DNA of 64,000 bases from Carya illinoinensis (Eukaryota; Streptophyta; Magnoliopsida; Fagales; Juglandaceae): positions 25,327,001 to 25,391,000 of the forward strand of contig NC_056760.1 in the NCBI RefSeq assembly GCF_018687715.1. Reading direction: 5' to 3'. Positions within the stretch are counted from its first letter, which is position 1, and each line of letters opens with the position of its first letter. Shown piece after piece: positions 20,767-32,406 of the stretch. The notes beneath the pieces are model-generated. The model ran no database searches, had not been told where the DNA came from, and saw only the letters and a program-made list of their open reading frames with translations. A program made the position numbers and the translations under genes.

Positions 20767-23700
20767 TGTAACAGCCCGCTAGAAATTCAATTGTGAAATT
20801 TCTATTAACTTTAGGAACCTCGTGAAAACCCCATAAGTTTTCACGAATCCATTAATCGTATAGGTTTTTATCTAACTACATAGTTAGTGTTATTATTTAC
20901 TATGGTATCAGAAGTGTGTTTTTGATTATTGGAGATAGTTAGAAGTGTCAAAATGTATTATGATTTATACCATTAGACTCGGATGGTTATTTAAAGTCTT
21001 ATGACGCAATAACATTTTTTCATATTTTCGGACAAAACGTTTGTTCAAAACTGTAAATATTATTGGATACAAAGAAATATCTTGAGGTAATTTTTGTGAA
21101 TATTATTGGGTAAAAATATTTTGAGTTGATTTTTATAGATATTATTAGATAAAAATATCTTAAGTTGATTTTTTGTAGATATTATTGGATAGAATATTAT
21201 GAGATAATCTTTTATAGATATTTTGGGTAGGAGAAAACCACACTCAACTCTCAACTCCAGCCTTATCACCTCCCTTATCTCGTCCATAAATATGTCCAGC
21301 CAGCACCCATGAACTTATCTTCAATTACACCTTCCAATAAAATATTATCAAACACTCTCTCTCGGACAATTTTTAGGAGTTCTTTTGCATGCCCATTTCG
21401 AAGCTGTTGTAAGTGTTTTATCATAAAGTCTCCTTCATATAAGTTGTTTCTTTTTTAGTCTAGTTACATGGATATCTTATTTTCCCCATTTGAAGATCAT
21501 TTGGTCAGTCAAATATTGTGTAAACTATAGAAAGGTCATTCTGGGAGATAAACTGGAGAATATGTTATAGTTTGGAGTTTTTAACCAAGCTAATGGATAG
21601 ATATTGGTCCGAAATTTTTATGGAGTATTGTTAACATGTATATGTGACTATTGGTTGAGGATTTTTGCATGATTAAAGGTTTTGATGAAAGATTTTCTTA
21701 GATTTAGAAACTTAGAAACTGGAAGAAGAAAAACAGTTTCTGTTTTGAGAAAGTTTAACTCTTCGGTGGTCTAAACCTATTCTAATGACTTTAATAATTT
21801 TATTGGAGGATCCTAAGTATCTTATATACATGTTATATTATTATTTTGAAAATATTTGATGTTAGTTTCAAATATATGAAATTTTATGTAAAGAGATATT
21901 CAAATAAGCCAAAGTGTGGATATTCTTGGCTAAATTTATGTTTTGGTTAATTTCTAACCATGTGATCTTGAATTAGAAGCTTATATATGTTTTAGGACAT
22001 CTTTTTAAACCAAGTGATGGTTTGGTTTCAAGATCATATATTTATAAGTTATAGATCAAGAGATTTATCAAAACTAGTTGAGGAAAAAGTTTCTGTTTTT
22101 GGACTAAGTGTAAAACCAAAAACTCCAAATGTTATTTTGTGATTTTGGTGACTTTGGTTTGATGATTTAAAGCATGGTTGATGTTACGATGATATTATGA
22201 ATATGTTAGAAGTAAGATTTGATTTTTGAAACTCTTGGATATGTTTTGATTTAAGGTCAAAACTTGTGATTCAAGTGCTTGGATCTTTTTACAAAAAAAG
22301 TTTGGTGTTGATTATTAGCTTTTTCTAAATGGATGTTTTAAGTATGGTTTTGAACTTAGGATTGGAAGATGTTTGTTGTAAAATTTTGCTTTAAGCATGA
22401 GTTTTGAAGTTGAAAAGAATTGCAACAAAAAAATCAAGGGAAATGGCCTATGGGTGTTTCGGCCATAGTGTGTTTTCCATAGTTGTGTTTTGTTTTAAAT
22501 TTTTCTGAATTGATATTTAAGTTTAGGACAAAATTTACATGAGGAATGTAAATTTTAGAAACTTTTGGAGTTAGTATGCAAAATCCTTAAGTTATGGGTA
22601 AAACGGTCATTTTCCCACATGTAGAGAGTAAAATGAAAATTTTACTCTTTAAGTTAGTATTTTCCATATTTCAAATTATTAGTGATTTAGTTCTAACTTT
22701 TAGAATCACTAATTACAGTTCCTCGTGATCGCACTTGAAGTTTTATAAGAAACGCGGAGATCGAGGTAAGTTAGCTTTTAACTTACTGGCAGTCTACTGT
22801 GTATGTGTGCTAAGTAAAGGAACTACAGTGTATGTATGTATGTTATCATATATATCATGCCATGCCAAGTTATCACGTAATTATCTATTATACAGAATTT
22901 ATTCTGTCATCAATTTTTATCTGTTACATAATATATTCTGTCATGTATTATTGTACATTACAAGTATGTCATGTTAAATATGTTGTCTATTATATGTTAT
23001 GCCATGTTATGAAATGTTTCTATCTCAAGTTGGTCATGTATTTCAAGTTATGTTCAAATCACGTTATGTTACGTCAGGGCTCCAGTCCTTTCGTTTTCCA
23101 GTCACGTTTCATCTTGAGTACATTCAGTTTGTATAGAATACATGGGGCCACAACAACTGTGGAGTATGTATTTACACGTAAAATACATGGGGCCACAACA
23201 ACTGTGGAGTATGTATTTAACAACATTGTGATGTGTAGAATACATGGGGCCACAGCAACTGTGGAGTATGTATTTACACGTAGAATACATGGGGCCACAA
23301 CAACTGTGGAGTATGTATTTTTCATGTTAAGTCAAGTTTGCGTAGAATACATGGGGCCACAACAACTGTGGAGTATGTATTTACACGTAGAATACATGAG
23401 GCCACAACAACTGTGGAGTATGTATTTTTCATGTTAATTCAAGTTTCAGAGTAAGTTCATACTAAGTCAAGTTTCAGATCAAGTTCATGTCAAGTCAAGT
23501 TCAGTTCATGTTTCAATTTAAGTTATGTCAATTATGCTATGTTGTACGCTAAGTTATGCTTTAATTAATTATAAAGTTGATTATGCATTTATGCTTTTAC
23601 TGTCATCCATGCATCATTAGCATGTGTGGAAGTTTTTTGTTAACTTGCTGAGATTTGAAATCAAATCTCACTGTGGTAGTCCCAACTACCATTCCCCCCG

Positions 23701-24115
23701 AATGGTAGATCTTGTTACAGGACCTGAAGGAGGATCAGGAGCTGACCAACTAGATACAGTCGATTGAACGACGGTGCGTCGTTAATGTTAATATAGAAGT
23801 TAAATTACTACTTGTACGATGGAGTTGCATCTCCAATACTTTTGGATCATACTATTTTGGACTAGTGTTGTGATTTTAGTTATTCAATAGGTTTTTATGT
23901 ATGGAGTATGTTTTAAGCATTTGGGATATTTTCAATTTGGTGCATAGTATTGCTAAAGAAAAAAAAAATTATCCGTTGCGAATATTGCATATTGTTAGAT
24001 GCATATTAGGAACATTGCATCTTATATGTCATGAACGGGGGCAGTTAACCTTGTGTTGCATGTCTCGACGCTTCAAATTTCCGTTCGATCCCAAACGGAA
24101 TTTGGGGGCATCACA
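20767..24115 (+). repeat. 5' LTR of the chromovirus
   Basis: TGTAACAGCCCGCTAGAAAT at the start, ...GGCATCACA at the end. Contains six copies of a 45-bp hairpin repeat at 23135-23430. Open frames within it, on either strand, are repeat artefacts. Confidence 0.93.
23135..23430. repeat. Tandem palindromic repeat inside the 5' LTR (six units)
   Basis: Units read AATACATGGGGCCACAACAA then CTGTGGAGTATGTATT, in direct or spaced repeat of about 45 bp. Each is an imperfect palindrome: AATACAT pairs with ATGTATT and CCACA with TGTGG, leaving a small loop. Some units are separated by spacers (about 23220 and 23320). Confidence 0.9.
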
Positions 24116-24118
24116 GGG

Positions 24119-24130
24119 TGGTATCAGAGC
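24119..24130 (+). promoter_or_regulatory. Primer binding site (initiator tRNA-Met)
   Basis: TGGTATCAGAGC, complementary to the 3' end of plant initiator tRNA-Met, starts four bases after the 5' LTR. Confidence 0.93.
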
Positions 24131-24283
24131 AATACGTCTCTGGGCAGTAAATCCATGTGTCCTTAGGAAATGCACCAAATATTAGGTTTGAAATTTAGTT
24201 GTCATTAGGCTTGAATTTCTTAAAGGTATGAGAGGTATTATGTGATTGTAATATGTATACTCGTGTGTTACAGGAAGGGACAA

Positions 24284-25465
24284 ATGACTCATGGTAGAAT
24301 ACCTCAAAACCCTGAAGGTGGTATCAATCAGGAGAATCATGATTTCCCGATGGATGGAGGATTAGCTGAAGCTGTGCGTATGCTGACTGACGTGCTTAGA
24401 CATCAGGAACAGCAACAAGTGAACGCAACTAGACCCGAAGTTAGGGGTTGTCCATATGAGAAGTTTATGCTTTACCGTTACCCAAATTTTTTTGGTAATG
24501 AAGGACCACTGAGAGCCGAGAAATGGATTATAGATCTTGAGAGAACGTACGAGATTTGTGGATGTCTTGAGGACCAAAAGGTTCTATATGCTGGATACCT
24601 ATTCCAAGGAGAAGCTGGAATATGGTGGGATACACGTAGGCAACTTCTAGTTAGGGAACTAGGTAGTATGGCTGCATTGTCTTGGGAGAGGTTCAAGGAA
24701 GAGTTTGACAACAGATTCTTCCCAGACTCTGTCAAACAATTGAAAGCCCTGGAATTTGCGTCCTTAACACAAGGTAGTTTGATTGTAGAGCAGTATGCCG
24801 CTAAATTCATGGCATTGGGAAGGTTTGCACCACACTTGATTTCAACTCAAAAGATGCAGGCACAAAAGTTTCAAGCAGGACTTCTGCCTAGAATCCGAAT
24901 TCAAGTAGCTTGCCTTAGAATAGAGAATTACCAAGAGTTGGTAAATGTAGCGACAATAGCAGAGGCTGAGCAGAAGGAATTGGTGATCCAGAACATGACC
25001 GATCGAAAGAGGGCCATGCCATTTACTACAAGCAGTAGTGCTGAGAAAAAGAGGCCTTTTTCTAGTCCGGAGAAAGGCAAGGGAATAATGATTGGAGGAC
25101 AGAAGCCATCATTTTATTCACCATGCCCTAAGTGTGGTAAGCTTCATTCTGGAGAATGTTACAAGGGATATGGAGTCTGTTACCAATGTGGAAAACCAGG
25201 ACATATGATTAGAGATTGTCCTAACGCCAAACAAGGTAGTGGAGCTGGTGATCGCAAGCCAAGGCCCCACATCCCGGCACGAGTGTATGCAGTAACACCC
25301 GGTGATTTTGATGTTGACGCACCTGAAACTGATGAAGCTGGTGTCATGACTGGTATTTTTTTTATTTTATATTTTTTTTTCTTTCCTTTTAGTATTTATG
25401 ATGTTGCAGGTATTATGAATGTGTTAGAATTAGTATTAATATTGGTGTATATATATTTTTTTTAG
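24284..25465 (+). CDS. gag: Chromovirus Gag (unspliced form)
   Basis: Capsid/nucleocapsid polyprotein that packages the element RNA. I chose the ATG at 24284 because it follows the leader and begins the conserved Gag; an upstream in-frame ATG-like start at 24242 adds 14 hydrophobic residues. The retrotransposon Gag domain (about residues 60-220) has '[17 protein letters not shown]' and '[15 protein letters not shown]'. A CCHC zinc knuckle C-x2-C-x4-H-x4-C lies at about 25175-25216, preceded by a C-x2-C '[13 protein letters not shown]' cluster. The frame then enters a T-rich segment and stops at TAG 25463-25465, which is also the acceptor of the proposed intron. No internal stop. Confidence 0.9.
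   Translation: MTHGRIPQNPEGGINQENHDFPMDGGLAEAVRMLTDVLRHQEQQQVNATRPEVRGCPYEKFMLYRYPNFFGNEGPLRAEKWIIDLERTYEICGCLEDQKVLYAGYLFQGEAGIWWDTRRQLLVRELGSMAALSWERFKEEFDNRFFPDSVKQLKALEFASLTQGSLIVEQYAAKFMALGRFAPHLISTQKMQAQKFQAGLLPRIRIQVACLRIENYQELVNVATIAEAEQKELVIQNMTDRKRAMPFTTSSSAEKKRPFSSPEKGKGIMIGGQKPSFYSPCPKCGKLHSGECYKGYGVCYQCGKPGHMIRDCPNAKQGSGAGDRKPRPHIPARVYAVTPGDFDVDAPETDEAGVMTGIFFILYFFFFPFSIYDVAGIMNVLELVLILVYIYFF
25353..25465 (+). other. Putative 113-bp intron between gag and protease
   Basis: Begins GTATTTTT and ends TATATTTTTTTTAG, and is strongly T-rich like plant introns. Length 113 is not a multiple of three: read through, the frame ends at the TAG of the acceptor; removed, the gag frame runs in phase into the protease frame and the joined codon is Gly. 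No other route (one frameshift or stop suppression) keeps the conserved protein wording on both sides without an inserted low-complexity peptide. Confidence 0.7.
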
Positions 25466-28400
25466 GAAGGGTTAATTTGTTTAGGTTCTCGGCTTGTGCA
25501 CTATTCGATTCAGGTGCGTCGCAGTCCTTTGTGTCTACAGCGTTTGCACAAATTTGTAATTTGCAGACTGAACTATTACCACGACGGGTTGTAGTATTAA
25601 TTCCCGATGGGAATACAGTATCTTGTACCCGTTTAGTTAATAATTGTCCGTTAGAGCTAGAAGGAAGGACACTGAAGGCTAACTTGTTAGTATTCGGTCA
25701 GATGGAATTCGACCTGATTTTGGGGATGGACTGGCTTTTCAAGCACTACGCTAAGATAGACTGTCGGAAACGAGAGGTTGTGTTTGAACCTTCAACTGAA
25801 GACATGATGAGTTACGCAGGAACATCAGTTAAGGCCACCCCACCTTTGATCTCGGCGTTGCAAGCTAGGAAGTGTATCGATGATGGAGCCTCAGCGTTTC
25901 TATTGATAACTGTAGAGGAGACAACCAAAACTATAGGAATCCAAGGGATACCTGTGGTTGAAGACTTTCCTGAAGTTTTCGTTGATGAGTTACCTGGTTT
26001 ACCACCAGATAGAGAAGTAGAATTCCAAATAGAGTTGGAGCCGGCAACAACTCCAACTCACAAGGCGCCATATCGTATGGCCCCTACCGAGTTGAAGGAG
26101 CTCAAGCTACAATTGGAAGAACTTTTGGAGAAGGGTTTTATCCGCCCTAGTTCTTCACCGTGGGGAGCACCTGTGTTATTTGTGAAGAAAAAAGATGGAT
26201 CTATGAGGATGTGTATAGACTATAGAGAGTTGAATAAGGTGACGATTAAGAATAGATACCCATTACCCAGAATCGATGATTTGTTGGATCAATTGCAAGG
26301 AGCAGCAGTGTTTTCAAAGATTGACCTGAGATCCGGGTATCATCAGCTAAAAGTCAAGGATCAAGATGTGCTGAAAACTGCCTTTAGGACAAGGTATGGC
26401 CACTTCGAGTTTTTAGTGATGCCTTTTGGGTTAACCAATGCTCCAGCCGCATTCATGGACATGATGAACAAAATATTCAGACCTTATTTGGATAATTTTG
26501 TTGTCGTATTCATTGATGACATCTTAATCTACTCTAAGAACAAGGAGGAACACAGACATCATCTAAGCATGGCTTTAACTATACTTAAGGATCAGAAACT
26601 TTATGCCAAACTTAGTAAGTGTGAGTTCTGGCTGGAAGAAGTAAAATTTCTAGGTCATGTGATCTCTAGTAGAGGAGTAGCAGTAGACCCGAGCAAGATT
26701 GAAGCCGTAACGAACTGGCAGAGACCGACCAGTGTGCATGAGATCCGAAGTTTCTTAGGACTGGCCGGTTACTATAGGAGATTTGTGGAAGGATTCTCCC
26801 GTTTGTCTGGACCACTCACCCGCCCTGACTAAGAAAAATGTGAAATTTACTTGGAATGATAAGTGCGAAACAAGTTTTCTTGAGTTGAAGAAAAGACTTA
26901 CCACCGCACCGGTACTTACACTGCCGGAACCTCTTAAATCTTTTGTGGTATATAGCGATGCATCTAAGGCATGACTCGGATGTGTGCTAATGCAAGAAGG
27001 GAAAGTGGTTGCTTATGCTTCACGAAAACTGAAGAATCACGAACAGAATTATCCTACTCATGATTTGGAATTAGCTGCAGTAGTTTTTGCTCTTAAGATT
27101 TGGAGACATTATTTGTATGGCGAGAAGTGTGAAGTCTTCACGGATCACAAAAGCCTAAAGTACCTGTTTGAGCAGAAGAATCTTAATATGAGGCAAAGAA
27201 GATGGCTGGAATTAATCAGCGACTATCAGTGCGACATCAAGTATCATCCTGGAAAGGCCAACGTGGTAGCTGATGCTTTAAGCCGCAAGAGCAGACAAGA
27301 AGCTTCATCAGTTCCTTCATCAGAAGTAAATTCCCTCTTATGTAGTATGAGAAAACTGTTGATTAGAAACCGTAGTCAGGAATCCATGTTGACTACAATC
27401 CAAGAATTCATTCCATTAGACTGGGAAGAACTGAAAGACCGTCAAAAGAAGGACAGTAAACTTGCGGAAGTTGTAAAAAAGATCGAAAAGTCAAAAGGAC
27501 CAGTGGACTTTAGCCTCAGAGAGGATGGGACTCTGTATTACAAGGACCGAAGAGTCATTCCAGCAGATGAAGAGTTAAAGGAAAAAGTACTAAAGGAAGC
27601 TCATAACACACCTTACACTGCTCATCCTGGTAGTACAAAAATGTATCAGGATTTGAAACAGTCTTTTTGGTGGGAAGGAATGAAGAAGGACGTAGCAGAA
27701 TTTGTGAACAAATGTTCTGTCTGTAGATTAGTAAAAGCAGAGCACCAAAAGCCAGCCGGTAAATTGCAGTCATTGCCAATCCCAGAATGGAAATGGGAGG
27801 ATATTTCCATGGATTTTATAGTAGGCTTTCCAAGGACCTCAGCCGGAAATAATACTATCTGGGTAATAGTTGATCGTCTGACAAAAAGTGCTCACTTCAT
27901 ACCCATTAAGAATACAGATTCTTTAGAAAGATTGACGAGAATTTATATAGCAGAGATTGTCAGATTGCATGGAGTGCCTAAGACGATCGTATCAGATAGA
28001 GACCCTCATTTTACGTCACGCTTCTGGAAAAGTTTACAAGAATCGATGGGCTCTAGTCTGAGGTTTAGTAGTGCATACCATCCACAAACAGATGGACAGA
28101 CAGAAAGGACGATTCAAACTTTGGAAGATATGCTAAGAGCCTGTGTTTTGGATTACGAAGGGAATTGGGAGAAACAATTACCTTTGGTAGAATTTGCTTA
28201 TAACAATAGTTTCCAGACCACTATTCAAATGGCACCATATGAAGCCTTGTATGGTAGAAAGTGTAGATCACCTCTGTATTGGGATGAAGTAGGGGAAAGC
28301 AAAGTAGTTGGACCAGAAGTCTTACAAGAGATTAAGGACCAAGTACACTTGATTAAAGAAAGGATAAAAACAGCACAGAGTCGACAGAAGAGCTACGCTG

Positions 28401-28855
28401 ATAATCGAAGGAGGAGCATAGATTTTAAAGTTGGAGATTGGGTCTATGTGAAGGTATCTCCTATGAGAGGAGTAAGTCATTTCGGAGTGAAAAACAAGTT
28501 AAGTCCGAGATATGTGGGACCCTATGAGATAGTGGAGAAAGTGGGAGTAGTTGCATGTCGTTTGGAATTGCCAACTGAGTTCCATGGAATTCATAATATT
28601 TTTCACGTGTCTTCTTTGAAAAAGAGTTTTGGGAATCAGACACCAATGATAGTGGATCCCGATAGCATACCTTTACAACCCAACTTGACCTATGAAGAGA
28701 AGCCAATGCAAATTCTTGACTGGAAAGATAAAGAGTTGCGGAACCGTAAGATCCCGTTGGTCAAAGTACTTTGGCAAAATCATAATATTCAAGAGGCGAC
28801 TTGGGAGAAGGAAGTTGATATGCGAGCCAAGTACCCCCAGTTGTTTGACATCTAA
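25466..28855 (+). pseudogene. pol: Chromovirus Pol (protease-RT-RNase H-integrase-chromodomain), two lesions
   Basis: Protease motif '[12 protein letters not shown]' near 25495-25530. RT spans about 26070-26620, with '[20 protein letters not shown]' and the catalytic F-I-D-D box at about 26512. An extra C in the run 26819-26821 shifts the frame after RT. The next frame reads RNase H ('FVVYSDASKA') to a TGA at 26972-26974, where a sense codon is expected. From there it continues in the same frame to the stop at 28855: RNase H end ('[11 protein letters not shown]', 'VVADALSRK'), integrase zinc finger (H-x-H, 'CSVC'), DD35E core ('SDRDPHF' ... 'QTDGQTER') and a chromodomain-like tail (about 28715-28850, '[17 protein letters not shown]'). 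The chromodomain targets integration to heterochromatin in this lineage. Two lesions make this copy defective; long open segments suggest they are recent. Confidence 0.92.
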
Positions 28856-29040
28856 ATTCAGTCTTGCAGAGTTGTTTTGGGCTTTTGCTTAATTGATACT
28901 TTGTGGTTCACTTGTACGGGACTGACAATATCAGACGTTGTACTTCGTTATTCGAATATCAATAAAGTATATGTGTTTCCTTAACTTTTGAATTGTTATT
29001 TCTTACTTACTTTGATTTCAAGGACGAAATCTTTTTTTTA

Positions 29041-29052
29041 GGAGGGGAGATT
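29041..29052 (+). promoter_or_regulatory. Polypurine tract
   Basis: AGGAGGGGAGAT immediately before the 3' LTR; primer site for plus-strand DNA synthesis. Confidence 0.9.
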
Positions 29053-32000
29053 GTAACAGCGCGCTAGAAATTCAATTGTGAAATTTCTATTAACTTTAGG
29101 AACCTCGTGAAAACCCCATAAGTTTTCACGAATCCATTAATCGTATAGGTTTTTGTCTAACTACATAGTTAGTGTTATTATTTACTATGGTATCAAAAGT
29201 GTGTTTTTGATTATTGGAGATAGTTAGAAGTGTCAAAATATATTATGATTTGTGCCATTAGACTGGGAGGGTTATTTAAAGTCTTATGGCGCAATAACAT
29301 TTTTTCATATTTTCGGACAAAACGTCTGTTCAAAACTGTAGATATTATTGGATAAAAAGAAATATCTTGAGGTAATTTTCGTGAATATTATTGGGTAAAA
29401 ATATTTTGAGTTGATTTTTATAGATATTATTAGATCAAAATATCTTAAGTTGATTTTTTGTAGATATTATTGGATAAAATATTATGAGATAACTTTTATA
29501 GATATTTTGGGTAGGAGAAAACCACACTCAACTCTCAACTCCAGCCTTATCACCTCCCTTATCTCGTCCATAAATATGTCCAGCCAGCACCCATGAACTT
29601 ATCTTCAATTACACTTTCCAATAAAAGATTATCAAACACTCTCTCTCGGACAGTTTTTAGGAGTTCTTTTGCACATCCATTTCGAAGCTGTTGTAAGTAT
29701 TTTATCATAAAGTCTCCTTCATATAAGTTGTTCCTTTTTGAGTCTAGTTTACATGGATATCTTATTTGCCCCATTTGAAGATCATTTGGTCAGTCAAATA
29801 TTGTGTAAACTATAGAAAGGTCATTCTGGGAGATAAACTGGAGAATATGTTATAGTTTGGAGTTTTTGACCAAGCTAATGGATAGATATTGGTCCGAAAT
29901 TTTTATGAAGTATTGTTAACATGTATATGTGACTATTGGTTGAGGATTTTTGCATGATTAAAGGTTTTGATGAAATATTTTCTTAGATTTAGAAACTTAG
30001 AAACTGGAAGAAGAAAAACAGTTTCTGTTTTGAGAAAGTTTAACTCTTTGGTGGTCTAAACCTATTCTAATGACTTTAATAATTTTATTGGAGGATCCTA
30101 AGTATCTTATATACATGTTATATTATTATTTTGAAAATATTTGATGTTAGTTTCAAAGATATGAAATTTTATGTAAAGAGATATTCAAATAAGCCAAAGT
30201 GTGGATATTCTTGGCTAAATTTATGTTTTGGTTAATTTCTAACCATGTGATCTTGAATTAGAAGCTTATATATGTTTTAGGACATCTTTTTAAACCATGT
30301 AATGGTTTGGTTTGAAGATCATATATTTATAAGTCATAGATCAAGAGATTTATCAAAACTAGTTGAGGAAAAAGTTTCTGTTTTTGGACTAAGTGTAAAA
30401 CCAAAAACTTCAAATGTTATTTTGTGATTTTGGTGACTTTGGTTTGATGATTTAAAGCATGGTTGATGTTAGGATGATATTATGAATATGTTAGAAGTAA
30501 GATTTGATTTTTGAAACTCTTGGAGATGTTTTGATTTAAGGTCAAAACTTGTGATTCAAGTGCTTGGATCTTTTTAAAAAAAAAGTTTGGTGTTGATTAT
30601 TAGCTTTTTCTAAATGGATGTTTTAAGTATGGTTTTGAACTTAGGATTAGAAGATGTTTGTTGTAAAATTTTGGTTTAAGCATGAGTTTTGAAGTTGAAA
30701 AGAATTGCAACAAAAAAATCAAGGGAAATGGCCTATGGATGTTTCGGCCATAGTGTGTTTTCCATAGTTGTGTCTTGTTTTAAATTTTTCTAAATTGATA
30801 TTTAAGTTTAGGACAAAATTTACATGAGGAATGTAAATTTTGAAAACTTTTGGAATTAGTATGCAAAATCCTTAAGTTATGGGTAAAACGGTCATTTTCC
30901 CACATGGAGAGAGTAAAATGAAAATTTTACTCTTTAAGTTAGTATTTTCCATATTTCAAATTATTAGTGATTTAGTTCTAACTTTTAAAATCACTAATTA
31001 CAGTTCCTCGTGATCGCACTTGAAGTTTTATAAGAAACGCGGAGATCGAGGTAAGTTAGCTTTTAACTTACTGGCAGTCTACTGTGTATGTGTGCTAAGT
31101 AAAGGAACTACAGTGTATGTATGTATGTTATTATATATATCATGTCATGCCAAGTTATCACGTAATTATCTATTATACAGAATTTATTCTGTCATCAATT
31201 TTTATCTGTTACATAATATATTCTGTCATGTATTACTGTACATTACAAGTATGTCATGTTAAATATGTTGTCTATTATATGTTATGCCATGTTACGAAAT
31301 GTTTCTATCTCAAGTTGGTCATGTATTTCAAATTATGTTCAAATCACGTTATGTTACGTCAGGGCTCTAGTCCTTTCGTTTTCCAGTCACGTTTCATCTT
31401 GAGTACATTTAGTTTGTATAGAATACATGGGGCCATAACAACTGTGGAGTATGTATTTACACGTAAAATACATGGGGCCACAATAACTGTGAAGTATGTA
31501 TTTAACAGCATTGTGATGTGTAGAATACATGGGGCCACAACAACTGTGGAGTATGTATTTACACGTAGAATACATGGGGCCACAACAACTGTGGAGTATG
31601 TATTTTTCATGTTAAGTCAAGTTTGCGTAGAATACTTGGGGCCAGAATAACTGTGGAGTATGTATTTACAAGTAGAATACATGGGGCCACAACAATTGTG
31701 GAGTATGTATTTTTCATGTTAATTCAAGTTTCAGAGTAAGTTCATACTAAGTCAAGTTTCAGATCAAGTTCATGTCAAGTCAAGTTCAGTTCATGTTTCA
31801 ATTTAAGTTATGTCAGTTATGCTATGTTGTACGCTAAGTTATGCTTTAATTAATTATGAATTTGATTATGCATTTATACTTTTACTGTCATCCATGCATC
31901 ATTAGCATGTGTGGAAGTTTTTTGTTAACTTGCTGAGATTTGAAATCAAACTCACTGTGGTAGTCCCAACTACCATTCCCCCCGAATGGTAGATCTTGTT

Positions 32001-32401
32001 ACAGGACCTGAAGGAGGATCAGGAGCTGACCAACTAGATACAGTCGATTGAACGACGGTGCGTCGTTAATGTTAATATAGAAGTTAAATTACTACTTGTA
32101 CGATGGAGTTGCATCTCCAGTACTTTTGGATCATAACTATTTTGGACTAGTGTTGTGATTTTAGTTGTTCAATAGGTTTTTATGTATGGAGTATGTTTTA
32201 AGCATTTAGGATATTTTCAATTTGGTGCATAGTATTGCTAAAGAAAAAAAAAAATTATCCGCTGCGAATATTGCATATTGTTAGATGCATGTTAGGAACA
32301 TTGCATCTTATATGTCATGAACAGGGGCAGGTAACCTTGTGTTGCATGTCTCGACGCTTTAAATTTCCGTTCGATCCCAAACGGAATTTGGGGGCGTCAC
32401 A
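29053..32401 (+). repeat. 3' LTR of the chromovirus
   Basis: Same length as the 5' LTR (3349 bp) with scattered substitutions. Carries the same palindromic repeat array at 31420-31712, with more mutated units (for example TACTTGGGGCCAGAATAAC at about 31631). Followed by TAGGT. Confidence 0.93.
31420..31712. repeat. Tandem palindromic repeat inside the 3' LTR (six units)
   Basis: Same unit and order as in the 5' LTR. Some units have changes that weaken the CCACA/TGTGG stem. Confidence 0.88.
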
Positions 32402-32406
32402 TAGGT

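Larger units (their letters stand above)
20767..32401 (+). mobile_element. Chromovirus-type Ty3/gypsy LTR retrotransposon (Tekay/Del-like), nested in the CACTA
   Basis: Two LTRs (20767-24115 and 29053-32401) of 3349 bp each begin TGTAACAG and end in CA, and are flanked by the 5-bp duplication TAGGT. Inside are a PBS for initiator tRNA-Met, gag, protease, RT, RNase H, integrase, a C-terminal chromodomain and a PPT, in the gypsy order. In the first 250 bases I count about 9 LTR mismatches; several later stretches look closer. This suggests an old but not ancient insertion, younger than the CACTA. The pol frame is broken twice. Confidence 0.95.

Noticed and set aside
21060..21287. Minus-strand open frame with 'NNIYKNQLKIFL' repeats in the 5' LTR
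   Set aside because: Caused by a short imperfect tandem repeat (TATTATTGGATA-type) in the LTR; mutated in the 3' LTR.
23135..23430. CRISPR-like pattern of regular repeats
   Set aside because: Plant LTR sequence. Units are adjacent or irregularly spaced and no cas genes exist.
23074..23437. Overlapping long open frames on both strands in the LTR, with repeated 'YSTVVVAPCIL' or 'IHGATTTVEYVF' peptides
   Set aside because: They arise from the tandem palindromic repeat, have no start context and occur mutated in the other LTR; not genes.
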